NCBI GenBank assembly: GCA_028671895.1
Contig: CM053810.1
Coordinates: 66,217,501 to 66,281,500 of the forward strand
Source: Oenanthe sinensis
Lineage: Eukaryota > Streptophyta > Magnoliopsida > Apiales > Apiaceae
Reading direction: 5' to 3'
DNA: 64,000 bases
The notes beneath the pieces were generated by a model that saw nothing but the letters and a program-made list of their open reading frames with translations, was not told the origin of the DNA and made no database searches. Below are positions 46,448 to 60,200 of the stretch, one piece after another. Position numbers and translations under genes: made by a program. Each line of letters starts with the position of its first letter. Positions within the stretch are counted from its first letter, which is position 1.

Positions 46448-49184
46448 CTAGAACCTACCAGCAAGATTAGCAAGATTAGGAGCAGGACGTCTTTGACCAA
46501 CTTGTCGGTTGTTTTTCCTTCCCCAGCCTGGTAGGCACCCTTCAAGAGATTCCAGCAACACGTTAGACTTTCTATGGTGCTTCTTTCCCCTTTTCTGCTC
46601 GTTTTTGCTTAAAAAATTTTTCCCAGATTTTGCTTTTGCTTTCTGTTCATTTTGTCTGGCTTTTGCTTTCTGTTCATTTTGACTCGGCCCGCTAATTGTA
46701 TAAATCACTTTCTGCGACTTTGTTCTCCTTGTTCGCTTCCTCTTTGGAAGACTTGATGATGTGCGTTCAGTGTGACTATTATCAGCAAGACGATCTTGAA
46801 GTGCTCCACTTTGCTCATCAACATTTTCTGCGGACAAAACAATTCCTGCAAACCATTTTAAGCATTCGGCAGAGTTTGATGACATTAGAACTAGAGCCTC
46901 TGCTGCAACTAAGGCAAGATCTTTTTGACATTTGTCATCCTGTGCTGTCAATTCAACAGATTCAGTAGGCTGCTTTTCCATCGAATTACCTCTAGGCGGT
47001 GAAGACTCCTTGTTCTCTGGACTCACAGGACTCACAGGTGGCTCCAAATTAATATTTGCTGCATTTTTCGTCTCCACTTCCATCTGTTCTGTTCCATCTT
47101 CATTGAGTGAGGAATTCAAGTCGATCTGACATTTAGGGTAGACTACATTCTTGAACATCTCACTTCGAGCAGACCAATTCATTTTGCTGACTGTAACATA
47201 GTTATTTGCGACTCTAACTTTTGATAAATTTGGATGTAATTTAGATAACCGGTCATTGGTTAGTTGTGAGTCCATAGAAGACCCGTCAATACTTCCATAA
47301 TTCAATATGTGACGAGTCCCATGCCACTTTGCCTCAATATCAGAGCTAGACGTATGAAATTCTTTTGGAAGCCTTAATCCGAGGCCCTGGTTTAAGCTTT
47401 CTTCTCTCACCTTATCGGAAATCCCACCAGGTACAAGCTTTTCTCTAGGCCAATTCAATCCTTGTATAGTACTGTCAATTTTCTCATTCCCATGTATAGT
47501 TACCATTTCAAGAGAATTTTTCAGGTTTGACAAATGGCCAGAAAACATGGAAGATGAATCGATATGCTCTGCAGGTGACCTTTGTAACAAGTTATTCTGG
47601 AGGGAGCCTACATTTAAAGAACTTGGATCATATGCCAAGCTTCTGCTCAGACAAACGTCGTTATTTAGGCAAAAGCTCCCAACTGATAATGTTGCATTCT
47701 TGCTCAATGATGCATGTGTGCCAAAGGGTTCGGTGGCAGAAATAAGATGGTTCGAAGATGCATGCTCGTGCTGCCTTGACGCCTTCTCCAGATACACATC
47801 ATCATCTGTGTGATTTTCAAGATCCTTTCCTATCTGCATACAATCAATATCCTTTGTCTGAACTTGGAAGACTGTTTTTGGCTTTTGAGAGTAGGACAGC
47901 TTCAAATGAGGTTTCTCCATGTTGCTGGTATCTACCACGGACACGGACAGGAGACTTGTGGAATACAGGGTCCCTTCTTTCTTGAGCTCGAATTTTTTAT
48001 TCATGTCACCCAGATTTATTATACTTGATATCAAGTTGGTTCCAGCTGAAGGATTCAATTGATCTTTGTATATGGACAGTTCCTTCTGGTGGTAGGCAGT
48101 AGATAGATCCTTAACAGCATAGCCTGGAACCTTGGAAAAACCCGGTACAGTTCCATCTTCGAATCTCTCCTCTTCATGGTCAATGTACTCATCAGCTGGG
48201 AGTTCAAGATCAAATGTTCTTTTCCTAAATTCTTTGCTGCTGGATGGCAACAATACGGTGTCTTTCAGGCTGCTTGCAATGAAGGTTTTATCTGTGGCTG
48301 CTTGCATGCTCTTCCCAGCATCAAAGTTGGAAGCAACTTGAAAGTTGAAAGTGCTTGAAGGCCAATGACAGCTCGGATCCACCGAAGTGAAGTTGGAAAC
48401 ATAATATGCCTGATCTGATTTAGACATACCTCCACACATAATAGGATTGGACTTTGATGTTTTCCCTTCTATATAATTTGTGCATAATCCTCTCGTTTTG
48501 ATTTCATCCATCAGCTCCCGTTGTTTATTATAAACACGATGCAATTCACTGACCTGTAAAGAAAATACACATTTCAGATACACAAATCAGTCAATTTGTG
48601 AAACATGTATTCTGCAAAAAAATAACTACTTTCTAAAATGGATCATGTTTTCTAGGCAAGTAAATGCTAACAGAAAAATCCAAACTAATATATCCAATAA
48701 TCATGAAAACTTGTTAAAAAGTCATTTAATGGTGAAATTATAATCAAACAGTTCAAAACAGAATAAGTTCTTTCATCGTGAGAAGGATAACACTATATAT
48801 CTGTTAGAAAAGAAACATTTGTGCAAATTTATATGGACTGCAGCTACAAAAGTGTTATAGAACTATCAATGCGGCACTTAAATAAAAGGTCAGTGAGGCA
48901 TGTAGCATTCAACCATAAAGTTGGGATTACCAATATACCTGATGCTTGAATATAGCTTCATGTTGTAGCATGATCTTCTTAATCTTTTCTTTCTCATGAT
49001 CTTTAACCTGGCTTGTGTTACAAGGTGAATATAGACTATTGTAGCCATGTCTATTTATCTGTATTTGATCATTATTATTTTGTAGCTGTGTCCTGCTGCT
49101 ATCAATAGAGGGAAGATCCTCGATGGTGCTGCAAACAGGGAGGTAGCTTCCAGACTGCATCTCTGATTGAAATTTTGGCTTCAT
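46448..49184 (-). CDS. DUF863 family protein
   Basis: Two coding exons (49184-48939 and 48553-46448) give 783 aa. The ATG is the first codon after the TTTCAG acceptor at 49185. The family signature spans the junction: KIMLQHEAIFKHQ then VSELHRVYNKQRELMDEIK, a coiled-coil-like block. Later blocks are KRTFDLELPADEYID, QIDLNSSLNED, NINLEPPVSPVSPENKESS, a DLALVAAEALVLMSS helix with LKWFAGIV, and a basic C-terminus (KRKRTRRTKSQK, LPGWGRKNNRQVGQRRPAP). Basic stretches suggest a nuclear location. DUF863 proteins are plant-specific and their function is essentially unknown. Arabidopsis At5g07790/At5g61300 are likely relatives (recalled). Usual DUF863 proteins begin with an extra conserved segment that is missing here, so this is a short-N-terminus form. 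Confidence 0.85.
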
Positions 49185-51180
49185 CTGAAATGGCAAAAAG
49201 AAATGCACAAGTTTTTATTAATAAATGATGGGCAATAAGAACTAAACAGGATGCAAACCATAATAATAACACTAAAGCTAATAAATAATATTAGTCTCTT
49301 ACAAAATTCTTATGCATTGACACGTGTAATATATATGACTGAGAATATACGACAAACATAATAATGAATCCAGGTCCTCGAGCTTTGAACTTAAAGATAA
49401 CATTACGTATCTAATGCATAAAAGGAATTTAATAAGTCAAAATCGAATCTTAAAGGGTAACATAGCACAACAGTTAGCTGTGACCTAAACAACAGAAGTG
49501 TATAAATCGTCAACAAGGGATATTCTTAACTTTCCATACACGGAAATGAATTTACTAAAATAAGGAAGCCCGACTTGAACTTCAAATGAAGACTTTCTGA
49601 TATAATCAAATCTTATTAGGTATGTCAAATTCATTCTAAAAAATGTATAGCTTCCAGAACGTCAGAGAACTTGTTCTATATAAGGTATAGGCTGAATCGC
49701 AGGGCACTCCACCAAAATCGGACATCAACCACAAAAGTGACGATAGCACACTGTTATCTGTAATGAAAATGACAGAAGTATATATGATAACAAGAAACAA
49801 TAAATATAACTTTCCGCACAAGGTCGTGTATTTAACAAAAAGGGAAGTACATCATAGACTTCAAATGAAAACTTTCTGAACATTCAGCAAACGAAAGCTT
49901 CTGTAATTTAGTAATACAACTCAAAACTCTGGGTGCAGGTTAAGAAAAGTACATTCAAAAGTACATCAACAGTACATTTTGCTGCAGAGTCGGAACATTT
50001 ACCAGTAAAACTTATTATTAGTAAATAAAAAAACAAAAATAAATAATTAAGGATATTACAAATTCACAATTCAAAAATCACAAAATGAATGCATGATTAA
50101 GAAAATTAATCTACTATACATGGCACCATTATATCATCAGTATCAGGGTGAAATAGTGACCCTATCACCGGCATAGTCCAGATTATCAACTTTCAAAACA
50201 AGGGTGTAAAAAGTTATTGAATCACTGCAATCCACAAAATTGACTAAAAAAACCCCAATCAAGAGGAGTAGGGGAGGTGGTCTAAAATCAGTAAGCATCA
50301 CAGACACTGTCCAAACATACAAAATTAAAGTGAAAAGATAAACACATAAAAAGAACTTTAAAATAAAAAAAAAGTTGAAATCTTTACTAGTTTGATTGAA
50401 GAAAAAACAGATTTAAACACACTTTACACTTAAACAGATCCATCCATCAAAATTAAAACCATCTAAAGCAGAAAACTTTAATTGTACATTTACAGAATTA
50501 TACACACAGACACACAAACACACACAAACACATACAGATTAACAAGTATCCACATCTTCACACAACAAACACCAACTGATACCCAAAGCCAAATGAAATA
50601 AAAATAAAGAACTTTTTTAACAAAAAATCAAGGAGGAGAAGATGAGATATAAAAAACAAGAAAATCAAGAAAACAAAATAATCAGAAAATGAACCTGACA
50701 ACCAAGACTCACCTGGGCATGTGTAGAGAATCCAGGCACTGTATGATAGAGAATATAGGATGACAGATACAGGCAATGACCCACAAAATGGTTGTTTTTT
50801 TAGCACTAGGAGAGATTTGCAAGGAGCTCGAGTCCCAAGAAGAATCAGAAGAAGAAACCCATTATCCGGAAAACATGGGCACACAACTATGATATGAGAG
50901 AACTCAACTCACAGTGGGTTTTTATCAAAAAAAAGGCATACAACAAAGAAATCTATGATATCCATGAAGGTTCATAGAATATTATATTTTTTTTTATGTA
51001 ACATTTATGTATATAGGATATTGTATTTATGTATGTGTGTGTATAAAAAAGATTAAAGTATAGAGATTTAGATCTGCTGGGTCCGGTTATATGTATGTGT
51101 ATGTGTGAGAGAGAGATGGAGAGAGAGAAGGCTTATGTGAGCTGAGAAATGAGATTTGTCAACATACGGTGGGGTCGATG
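49185..51180 (-). promoter_or_regulatory. Leader intron, 5' UTR and promoter region of the DUF863 gene
   Basis: A strong donor CAG|GTGAGT (exon end 50713) pairs with the acceptor at 49185, giving a leader intron of about 1.5 kb. The leader exon extends upstream to an unknown point. It carries a possible upstream ATG at 50884 in an open frame. A GA/CT-rich tract (51103-51131, GAGAGAGAGATGGAGAG) lies upstream. No TATA box was fixed. Confidence 0.45.
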
Positions 51181-54100
51181 TCCATCTATTTCCTAGATTA
51201 AAAATCTATTTAAGAAAATCTTGGTTTCTTTTTATTTTCTAGATTATAATTTTAATGAAAGATTGTAAGAGAAAAGTGGGTGTATTAGATTCTCTCTACC
51301 AACCTTGTCCCACAAACAAAACACTTTCTTCTGTTCCATTGTTACATTGTACCATCACTTGCTCTATACATCTAACTATCTAAATTTATTTTATTATATG
51401 ATTATGTAAATTAACTTGACATGTAATGTAATCATGAATTAGATAAATTTATTTATATTAATTAAATTTAAAACATTTTGCATTGTTTAAAATGGCTACA
51501 TATATCATACTTTTGTGAGCAGGGTATTTCATGTTGATTGTTATTTTTCTAAAAAAATTCTTAAAAATATCAATCTCTTTTTAAATACAATTGAAATATA
51601 CATAGACAGATATTATTAACAAGTCTCGATATTTGTGAAATCCCTGTAAAAAAAGTAGTAACGTATATCAAGTTAGTTTAAAATCGAGGATCAGACAATG
51701 GAATAGCTTGTCTTGATTTGCATGAGACGATATACATTCAGTAACGCCCACCTGATACTACCTACACAACCCACGGTAAAGGTGCTGCTGTGAGTCATTG
51801 TGAAACCAGCTAATACAAGCAATTCATGACTAAATTATATTATTCAAATTCTTTTTTCTCCGTTACAACATCATACTTTGTGGTTATATGGACTACTTTT
51901 TATACCTAGCATTGTGTTAAAAATGTGAAAAGATGAACACAAAGGAAAGAACGGGATAACAAGCCACAGATAGAAGGGGACAAAGTATATAACGTATAAA
52001 GAGATAGGATATACTTGAAATATTTTTTATTTTCTGAAAAGAGCCAGGACATTTTACTAAACTTTAAACACATAATTAAGAAAATATTTAAAAAAAACCT
52101 TACTATTAACTAAAAAATATTTGAGTCATTTTACTTTAATTTCGTAAATAACCTTTTCTTAAACATGCTTATCTTCTTTTATGCAACTACCATAACAAAT
52201 ATTATAGATAAATTAAATTATCACAGTGATGAGAGAATATTAATGCTTTGTAAAATGCTATCATTTGCAAGGGGGAACAATGTACGTCTCTTAATATCTT
52301 AATAAATTAAAAATTAGCAATTTTTATTTAACAAGGACTTTATAAACTAAACAAGCTAGCACTCCATGTAAATGGCTGATACAAAGGAATGTGATTATGT
52401 GAGGATTGGGCCGCAAAAGAGTATATCACATCTACCATAATTTCATTATTTCCATTATGAACTTGACATGAAAAGAAGTCCATATACCTAAGATGGGCTC
52501 TCGAAAACGCCATTTACAATAATTTTATTCATAATAAAAATATAAATAAATATTTATTTAATAATATGTTTAATGGATGCATATTTTATAATATAAAAAT
52601 AATGATTTTGTTAAAGTTTTGAAAAAGTTGAAAGAAATTCTTTATAAAAAAAAATATGGCAGATTCGTTTTCTTTAAAAACAATCTTTAGACTAAAATTA
52701 TCTTTTCAAAGTTGTTTTTAAATTTTATCAAACAAATTTTTAATATATTTTTCAACTAAAAATTGCAGAAATAATACCAAACCGCCCTTATTTTATATTC
52801 CCTTTTTAACTACATTGATTTCTATTCACTTTTTATATTCTTTTCAATTTTATTTGTACAGTATGATCCAATTTATTTTACATTCTAACATTTAACAAAT
52901 ATTTATAATTAAAAATATTTAAGATTTGTGTAACAAGTTTTTAATTTTAAATATTTTATTCAACTTATTATAATTGTATGCTAATCATATAAAATAGAGA
53001 CGGAAACGCACAAAATCGAACTATCGAATAAAAACTGTACCAATAATTTAATTTTTGTTCGGTTTTTAAATTTTTGCAAACTGAATAGAAACTGAAAACC
53101 GTACTAAAATTTATATCTAATTATACAATGTAAATATTATGTTTAGAAAATGATGATAGTGCTCCTTTTAACTCCTAATCCAGTCATTTATAACTTTGCT
53201 CAGCGTTTGTAAGACATGTGAGCAAATATCATATTGCAAGCTGGAATAATTCTCCTCGTGTAAGTTATATTTTTTTGAAGAAGTATCTACTTAGTGTGGG
53301 TTTGGGATTATTGTTATAGACAACTATTTCTGAAAAGTAAGTAAAAAATTGTTTGATAAATTTTACAGGTAAATTTTAAAAACAGCTTTCTGCAAAAATG
53401 TTTTTATTCAAAAAACTGTTTTTAGAGAAAGAAGATCTCCCCATGCTATTGTAAAAGGTTGTTTTTCAACTTTTACAGGAAATAACTATATTTTCATTAT
53501 CAAATCATCCCAAAAATATTATTTTTTATATTATATCTCAAAATATAAACAAATCGAAAAAATCCACACTAATTTGGTTTCGATTTTAACATTTTAAAGC
53601 TGCACATATTTGATTACGATTGCGGTTTTATGTGAAACCAAACTACACCAGGCTTATCCTGATATAAAGTATATTATTATACTTTTTAAACTATGGGAAA
53701 TTAAAAAAAATCACATATAGAATAACAATACTTAACGACAAAAGTTACATGGAAAACCTTAAATAAAGTACTAATTGGAGAACATATGTATCCTGCATTA
53801 TATCCTGCTTATAATATATATTACATAATATAATTCAAGACATATCATACTCCATTTATGGGTTTTCATAAAATAAAATCCTACTTTTAATTACTATTAT
53901 ATATACACATATATATGATAAATCATTTTTATTTCCTCATTTTTCGCTTTCAAATAAAATTTATAAATCATTTTATTTTTTTGATTGTATGCTAATCAAT
54001 TTTATTTTTAAATATTTCAAAAATAAAATAAATTATTCAAAAAAATATCTCAAACCCTATTTTAAATTATTTTTTTAACATTAAGTCATTTTTAAATTTA

Positions 54101-54744
54101 TTACACAAATAAACATTTTTTATTTAAATTCAAATCTTTCCATTAAACTTGAGGGGAAAAAAGTGTAATCATAATTGGGAACTAACTGCGATCAACAAAT
54201 AACTTGTAATTTCTGGAGAGAGAGAGAGAGAGGAGATTAAAATTTTTAAGAATGACTAACATTAGTACTTGCACTTTCTCAATAGTTCTACATAGATTTT
54301 TATTAGTAATTTGATCATCAAAATCATTATTTGAGGTTATTATAAATTTATAATTTTGACACTCAAATATTTTGTTGAAAAGAAAGAACAAGCATGCATA
54401 CATGTATAAAGGGAACATATACAGATCTAATGATTCTTTATTCATTCACCCTCGTAAGTCCTAATGATTCTGTTTATTAGGGCAAGGATATATAAACAAA
54501 ACATACCAAACAACCAGTCTATATATGAGAATGATACTACTAGAAAGTGGACAAAGATGGAAAGTGGAGTAGCTCATAACATGTAAAGCATGGCAAAACA
54601 GCACTAGAATTTATCACAACTCTAGTTTGTTATTGCATCTGGTGGGGTGGGTCCAAAAAGATAGGAGATGGTGCTACAAACAAATTAAAAGAACAGATAA
54701 AAAGAAGACTAGAAGAGGCATTTAGTAGGAAACATTGTTTGGTT
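51181..54744. other. Long AT-rich intergenic region
   Basis: About 3.5 kb without a recognisable gene. Near 52995-53640, CGGTTTTT/AAAACCG words (GAACTATCGAAT, TTCGGTTTTTAAA, TGAAACCAAAC) occur in opposite orientations, which suggests an old MITE. A nested stretch near 53300-53520 (GTTTGGGATTATTG and ATCAAATCATCCCAAA, roughly inverted) may be another. Neither has defined ends. Confidence 0.45.
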
Positions 54745-55335
54745 TCAGTGAGTACTAGATGCAGGGTATTTCTGAGCGTTTTTGAGAATCTTGGAGAGGG
54801 CAGCTTTGCCAAGATCAAGGCCACAAACATCAGCAAGCTGAACCAAGTAGAGCAACACATCAGAAATTTCTTCCTCTAGGTGTTCCTTGTCATCACAACT
54901 CCAGTTTGGTAGACCTCTTTCCACTGAAATATCTCAGACAGCTCTCCCACCTCGGCAACCTACAACATATCATATCAAACAATACATTACATGCGAATAC
55001 ATGCATAAGCATACCGTAATATACGTACAGATGAGATGATCCTCAGCCACCCCTTGACCCTTGTGCAGTCACACTTAGTCTACACAGACTAGTGTAAAAT
55101 ACCTTATGTTCATCTTTCTAGCAGAAGGTGCACTATGCTATTGAACTAACTAGCTTGATCAAAGAATGCTTACAAGGGCTAGAAGGAGATTTCTGGGACT
55201 GTGATATTGCTCCCAATTCCTGACTCTAGCAAATTCAGCAAGCCTATCTCTGAGTTCTTGAAGTGAAACATCCTTAACTTTCTTAGAGTGCTCTTGGGAC
55301 TTGTCCATCTTCCTTCGGTTGTGTGCCTCATACAT
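54745..55335 (-). pseudogene. dCTP pyrophosphatase 1-like (MazG fold), frameshifted
   Basis: Exon 1 (55335 or 55308 to 55174) encodes MDKSQEHSKKV then LQELRDRLAEFARVRNWEQ, HSPRNLLLAL. Exon 2 (54959-54745) continues VAEVGELSEIFQWK. The frame then breaks at about 54914-54923: the read frame meets a TAG at 54876-54878, while the other frame gives RGLPNW, DDKEHLEEEISDVLLYLVQ, LADVCGLDLGKAAL and a natural stop at 54747-54745. Both halves carry the EVGEL and EEEISD acidic motifs that bind Mg2+ and the triphosphate. The enzyme family hydrolyses dCTP and modified dCTP to the monophosphate, cleansing the nucleotide pool. About 13 bases expected in relatives between FQW and RGLP are missing, which shifts the frame. 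Inactivation, a rare allele or a sequence error are all possible. Confidence 0.8.
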
Positions 55336-57254
55336 GGTTACACGGGTCCATTTAAAGACAAATATTTTGCATAGGATGAGAGCTACGTGAGGTGATATGG
55401 GTATTGATATCTTCTAACTTATATTTAAGGTTAGCGGAGGGGCCTTAAAAACAATTTTCACGTGAGGTTTGGCAAAGTTGTTTCCATCTTTCCAGCCATG
55501 ACTTGATATCAATTACTTTCCGCTTTCGAATTTCAGAGCTACTCGTAATCGGTCCTTTTAACATCATAACATCATCTATGTATATATAGTACATTTCACC
55601 TCATACATTCAGTATCCTTACATCGTCTTTCAATGTTGTTCGAGACACGGACACCAGCCCTTACTCCCAAGTGCTAAGCTTTCTAGAAATTATCTATCTA
55701 AACATGGATAAAGCATTATAGTGTCCAAAAATAAGCATCATTAACTTCTTATCCTCTGTGCAACATATCCCAGAAATTGCGGACTGATATGGCGAAGTTT
55801 TAATTTCAACAAATTATATTACATAATAGATCACAATCCAAATGTGTGGTGTTGGTTGCTTATGTAGACACCACTGCCTAAACATTATATGCACCAAGGC
55901 TTTCAAGCTATCACGCCTTTCTCTTCCCCAACCAACCCATAAGTTGATAAAGATAACTAGTGTAGCCGTGCAGGATAAGATGGATCCAAACATATATACC
56001 CGGCCAATAAGAAGTTTTGTTTGTGCCTTTTATGATGACCTGCAGTTCTGCTTGTGACAATGATAGCAAAGAAGATGTTTGGCAACCAAACTCAAGCCAC
56101 TAGTCCCATAAAATTTAAGGAAGCAGTTGAAACTGAGGACAAAGATAGCAAAGAAGATGTTTGGCAAACAAACTAAGTCGCTACAATAGAATTAAAGGAA
56201 CACTTCATTGTGTTAACTTTTGTGCATTTTTTTCTGACAGGAATTTGGATTACATTTAGAATTTGATCAAATGAGATAATGAAAAAATCAAAGTAATTTG
56301 AATTTAGATTTCATTTATAATTCCAAGTCATTCATTATTATAAATTTGAGAATGTGAAATAATAACTCATTTACTGTCATGAAATCCATCATGTAAAATG
56401 AATTCCAAAAGAAGTTCCAGAAATATTAGGCTCTCCAAATCCTACAAATCAACACCTAGCTAATATTGCCTATTATATATCTTCTTAGCTATAAAGATGT
56501 TTGTGGAAGGCATAACCCCTTTAAATTTATATCATATTAATCTCAGAAGATGAAAATATACTGCCTTTTTAAGTTACAGCTCCCCAAGAAGGGTTATTCC
56601 AAGTTACAAACTGAGTTCAAGTATTGGCAGGACAGGAAATAGACTTGATACAAAGATTAAGATACCAATAAATATTGATCAATTAATGTATTTTGTATGT
56701 AAATCTAGTGAAACTGGGTTAGCTCAGTTCATTCATATTAGTTATTCCATACAGCGTTTATGATAAGAAGAGGTCAGCAGATGTACAACATGCACGGCAG
56801 CACGGGATAGCGAAGAAGAGGAACCTTAACAGCCTGATACTTGACAAGTTAACAAAAGAAACAAAATTGTGGATTAATAAAAGATACCACAATAACCTAG
56901 TCATGGTTTGATTGTTTCTACATATATATCGCGGATAAAGGGGAGTTTATTCAGTAAAAGAATAAATTCTCAAAGTAAATTAGAACATCAAATTTTAAAT
57001 GCATGGCTTTAGTTATGTACAACTTTAGAAATGAATGAGCAACACCTAAGAACTGATTACCAAAAGAGCAAAAAACATGCTACAATATTTACCAAACATG
57101 TAACCTTAATTCTTTCTTAAAAAATCCACCTTCATTTTCCAGGTCATCACATCATTCATCTATGGATAAAATCATATCTGATAGCAGACAGATCATTAGT
57201 AATTACCCACTAAAAGAATGAGAACTTTAAATTGAACACCATTTACATACAATA
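55336..57254. other. Intergenic between pyrophosphatase-like and hAT-derived genes
   Basis: AT-rich DNA including the 3' flank of the hAT-derived gene. A repeated phrase (GATAGCAAAGAAGATGTTTGGCAA) occurs twice, near 56063 and 56145. No gene was recognised. Confidence 0.5.
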
Positions 57255-60200
57255 TTAATTCCTTTGGTAGCAGTTTGCACTGTCATCATCAGCATCGCCA
57301 TCGTTTTCGTCTTCATCTTGGGCTTCTTCTTCATCTTCGTCATCCAAAGTACTTGCCACAAGCTGAGTTCCACTTGAACAAGTTGCTATAACAAGAAAGT
57401 AAAGGGTTAAACGAACAATCAGTTGATTACCTAGTACACTTGATCATTACAAGTTTACAACCATCTGAGTATATATGTCATACCATTGACTTCATCCTGC
57501 AACCAATTTTGTGTACACATCAACGCCTCTGTAATAGTGTGACTTAACCGACTGCGATGTGAACTAAGCATCCTATTGTTACCGGAAGTAGATTTTGATG
57601 CAGGAATAACCAATATGTCCAGAGCAATCTTTTGCAATGTCGGAAATTTCAATCCATTTGCTTTCCACCAATTCAAGATATCGAAATTTGCAGTTCTTGG
57701 TAATACACATTCTTCCAAGTATAAATCCATTTCTGACCTGGCAGGCACCTGACTTGCCACAAATAAATCAAAATCAATGAGTGCATCCTCCTCACTACAC
57801 TCCGTTGACGCCAAAGAACTAGCAGAAGATGCTCCAAGATCATGATTTGGCCAACCCTTCGATTGGTAATTAAGTTGCAATGCATAGCAATCATCACGGA
57901 CTCTGTTTACATACACCATAACTTTATCACCATAAATAGTTCTGAAAAAATACTCGATAAGTTTCAACTTATATCTAGGATCGAAGACACATGCTATCCC
58001 TATAATACGATGACACATGCTCCAATACTTCTCATATTTCTCCATAGTCTGTGATGCAATCAACTGAACGATCTCAAGTGGGCTGTCAAACCATCTTGAT
58101 ATGGCAACTTTGATCTCGCAAATTTTTGGAAAGTAGCAATTTAAAGTGGAAGTAGTAGTCCCACATAAAAATTCTGTGATATTATAAAATGGTTGCAAAT
58201 TCCCACAAATTTCTTTCACCAACATCCAATCATGGTCGCTTGGCAAACTTTTATGGCATGACGTTTCTTGCTTTAAATAAAAGAAAACATCTTTATAAAG
58301 TAGAGCTGTTTGAAGCATCAGTAAGGTTGACTTCCAACAGGTACCATTATCAAGATAAAACTTCTTAGTGTATGGAACACACAACTGACGGCATGCTTCC
58401 TCAAATTTAAACATTCTTTGTGCTGAAACAGTCCAGTACATAACTCCATTCCGCACGTTCTCTATCGCTTCACTTATAATTTCCAAAACATCTCTCGCAA
58501 TTGTATTTAAAATGCTCCCAAAACAACAAATATGAAGCATTTCCCCGTCTAACAGGAGTGAACTTGCATCAAGCTTGTCAAGAAAGTGATGAGATGTTGG
58601 ATCATATTTTGCATCATCAACCATTATTGTAGATAACTTCCTATCTAGACCTAGTTCCAGCAATGCATCCATAAGATATTCAGTAAGGACCTCTGCATCA
58701 TGTGGATGGGGAATATATATAAACCTGAAAGGAAAAAAAGGACAATTCTTCAGTGTGCCAACCCAGATGTATCATATATTCTAAATGGCTGTATAATCAA
58801 ACATGACAAAGTACATGTAAAAGTTTAGATTGTTAATAACTGTAGCAATTCAGTAATACTTGCCTCAGAAGTCGACTTTGGGATACCCATGCTTCATCAA
58901 TATAATGGGCAGTAATAGCCATGTAACTCTTTTTGGTTTGTTTAGCTATCCATATTTTGGTGGTGATAGCAACTCGGCAATCCAATTTCTCCAACAAACA
59001 AATTATTTTGTCTTTCTCAGAATCATATATGTTAAGAATGTCCTTCTTGATTGTCTTTCTAGTAACCATCTTGAACATTGGTTGAAGACCTCTGATAAAT
59101 TTTTGTAATCCATAATGATTCAAAATGTTGAGAGGATATCCATGTAAAATAATAGCATTGACAATATCCCTTCTGGAGACTTCTTGATCAAAAGTACAAT
59201 TATGGGGCTCAACTTTCCGTTTCTCAACTTCTTTATTGGTTTCCTTTGGCGGTTGTCTAGTGTCAAAAGTTTTCAGTCTTTTGCAACGTTGCATGTGGCT
59301 ATGCAAGTGCCTTGTCCCATATCCGCTACCTGCTGTGAGTTTTGAAGTGCAAGTATTGCATATAGCATATTGTCGACCATCAATTACTTTCCTTTCGAAT
59401 GCAGTCCAGACAATTGATGTCCTTTTATTGCCATGTGATGCTCCACTTGGCGTTGAGTAAGATGATGGATTTGAAGGCACTGCCACTTGAGTCGGGGATT
59501 TGCCCCAGATCATTGATCTCTGTTTACTGTCATGTGATGCTCCACTTGGAGTTGAATGAGCAGATAGATTGGAAGGCGCCACCACTTGACTAGGGGTTTT
59601 GCTACTAGATCCGAATACCACAGGTGCTATTATACGTAACAAAAAAAATTGAGAACATATAAGGCTAAAAGTCAGACAAGTATATGCCGAGCTGAAGCGT
59701 TATAGCTTGAAGTTCAACTTTAAAGTTTTAGCCTACATTATAACCAATGAGGTATAAAAACTGAGTCTTCCCAGACAATAGTTTCTAATAGAATTTCAGA
59801 TGTTATCTGTGATTATAATTACCATAAGATAGTTGAGGTGCTCTGGATTGGAGGCTGCTAAGTGTTGTATTACTTTTGATGCCTGGGTGACCTGCCCCAT
59901 ACGCCGCACTAGGATTCCGTATGATTGGCCTCAAACTTAGACTCGAAGATGAGACCTGATAAGATGGATACGAATACTGATTTGGACTTGCATCTGAGGT
60001 AAGACTTGACACTTGAGGTTCCGGTATATGAAGAGGTTCCAGTGACGGGCTTGGAATAGAAGAGTGAAATTGAGGAGCTGAGCATGAAACCGATCTAGAA
60101 CTTTGACTAGTGGCTAAATTTGGATCCACCCATGAATTTGCACATAGAGAAGAAGACACCTATTACGAGAGACCAAAGGTCATAGCATAAACTAGTCGGT

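Noticed and set aside
54630..54860. 76-codon - strand frame with a hydrophobic run
   Set aside because: It is the wrong frame of the pyrophosphatase-like exon, which reads DVLLYLVQLADVCGLDLG in the correct frame.
57455..57483. Stop at 57455 as the end of the hAT-derived protein
   Set aside because: Reading through gives GMTYILRWL from intron sequence. A GT donor after GATGAAGTCAATG and an AG acceptor at 57386 join to an acidic final exon and make the model a multiple of three.
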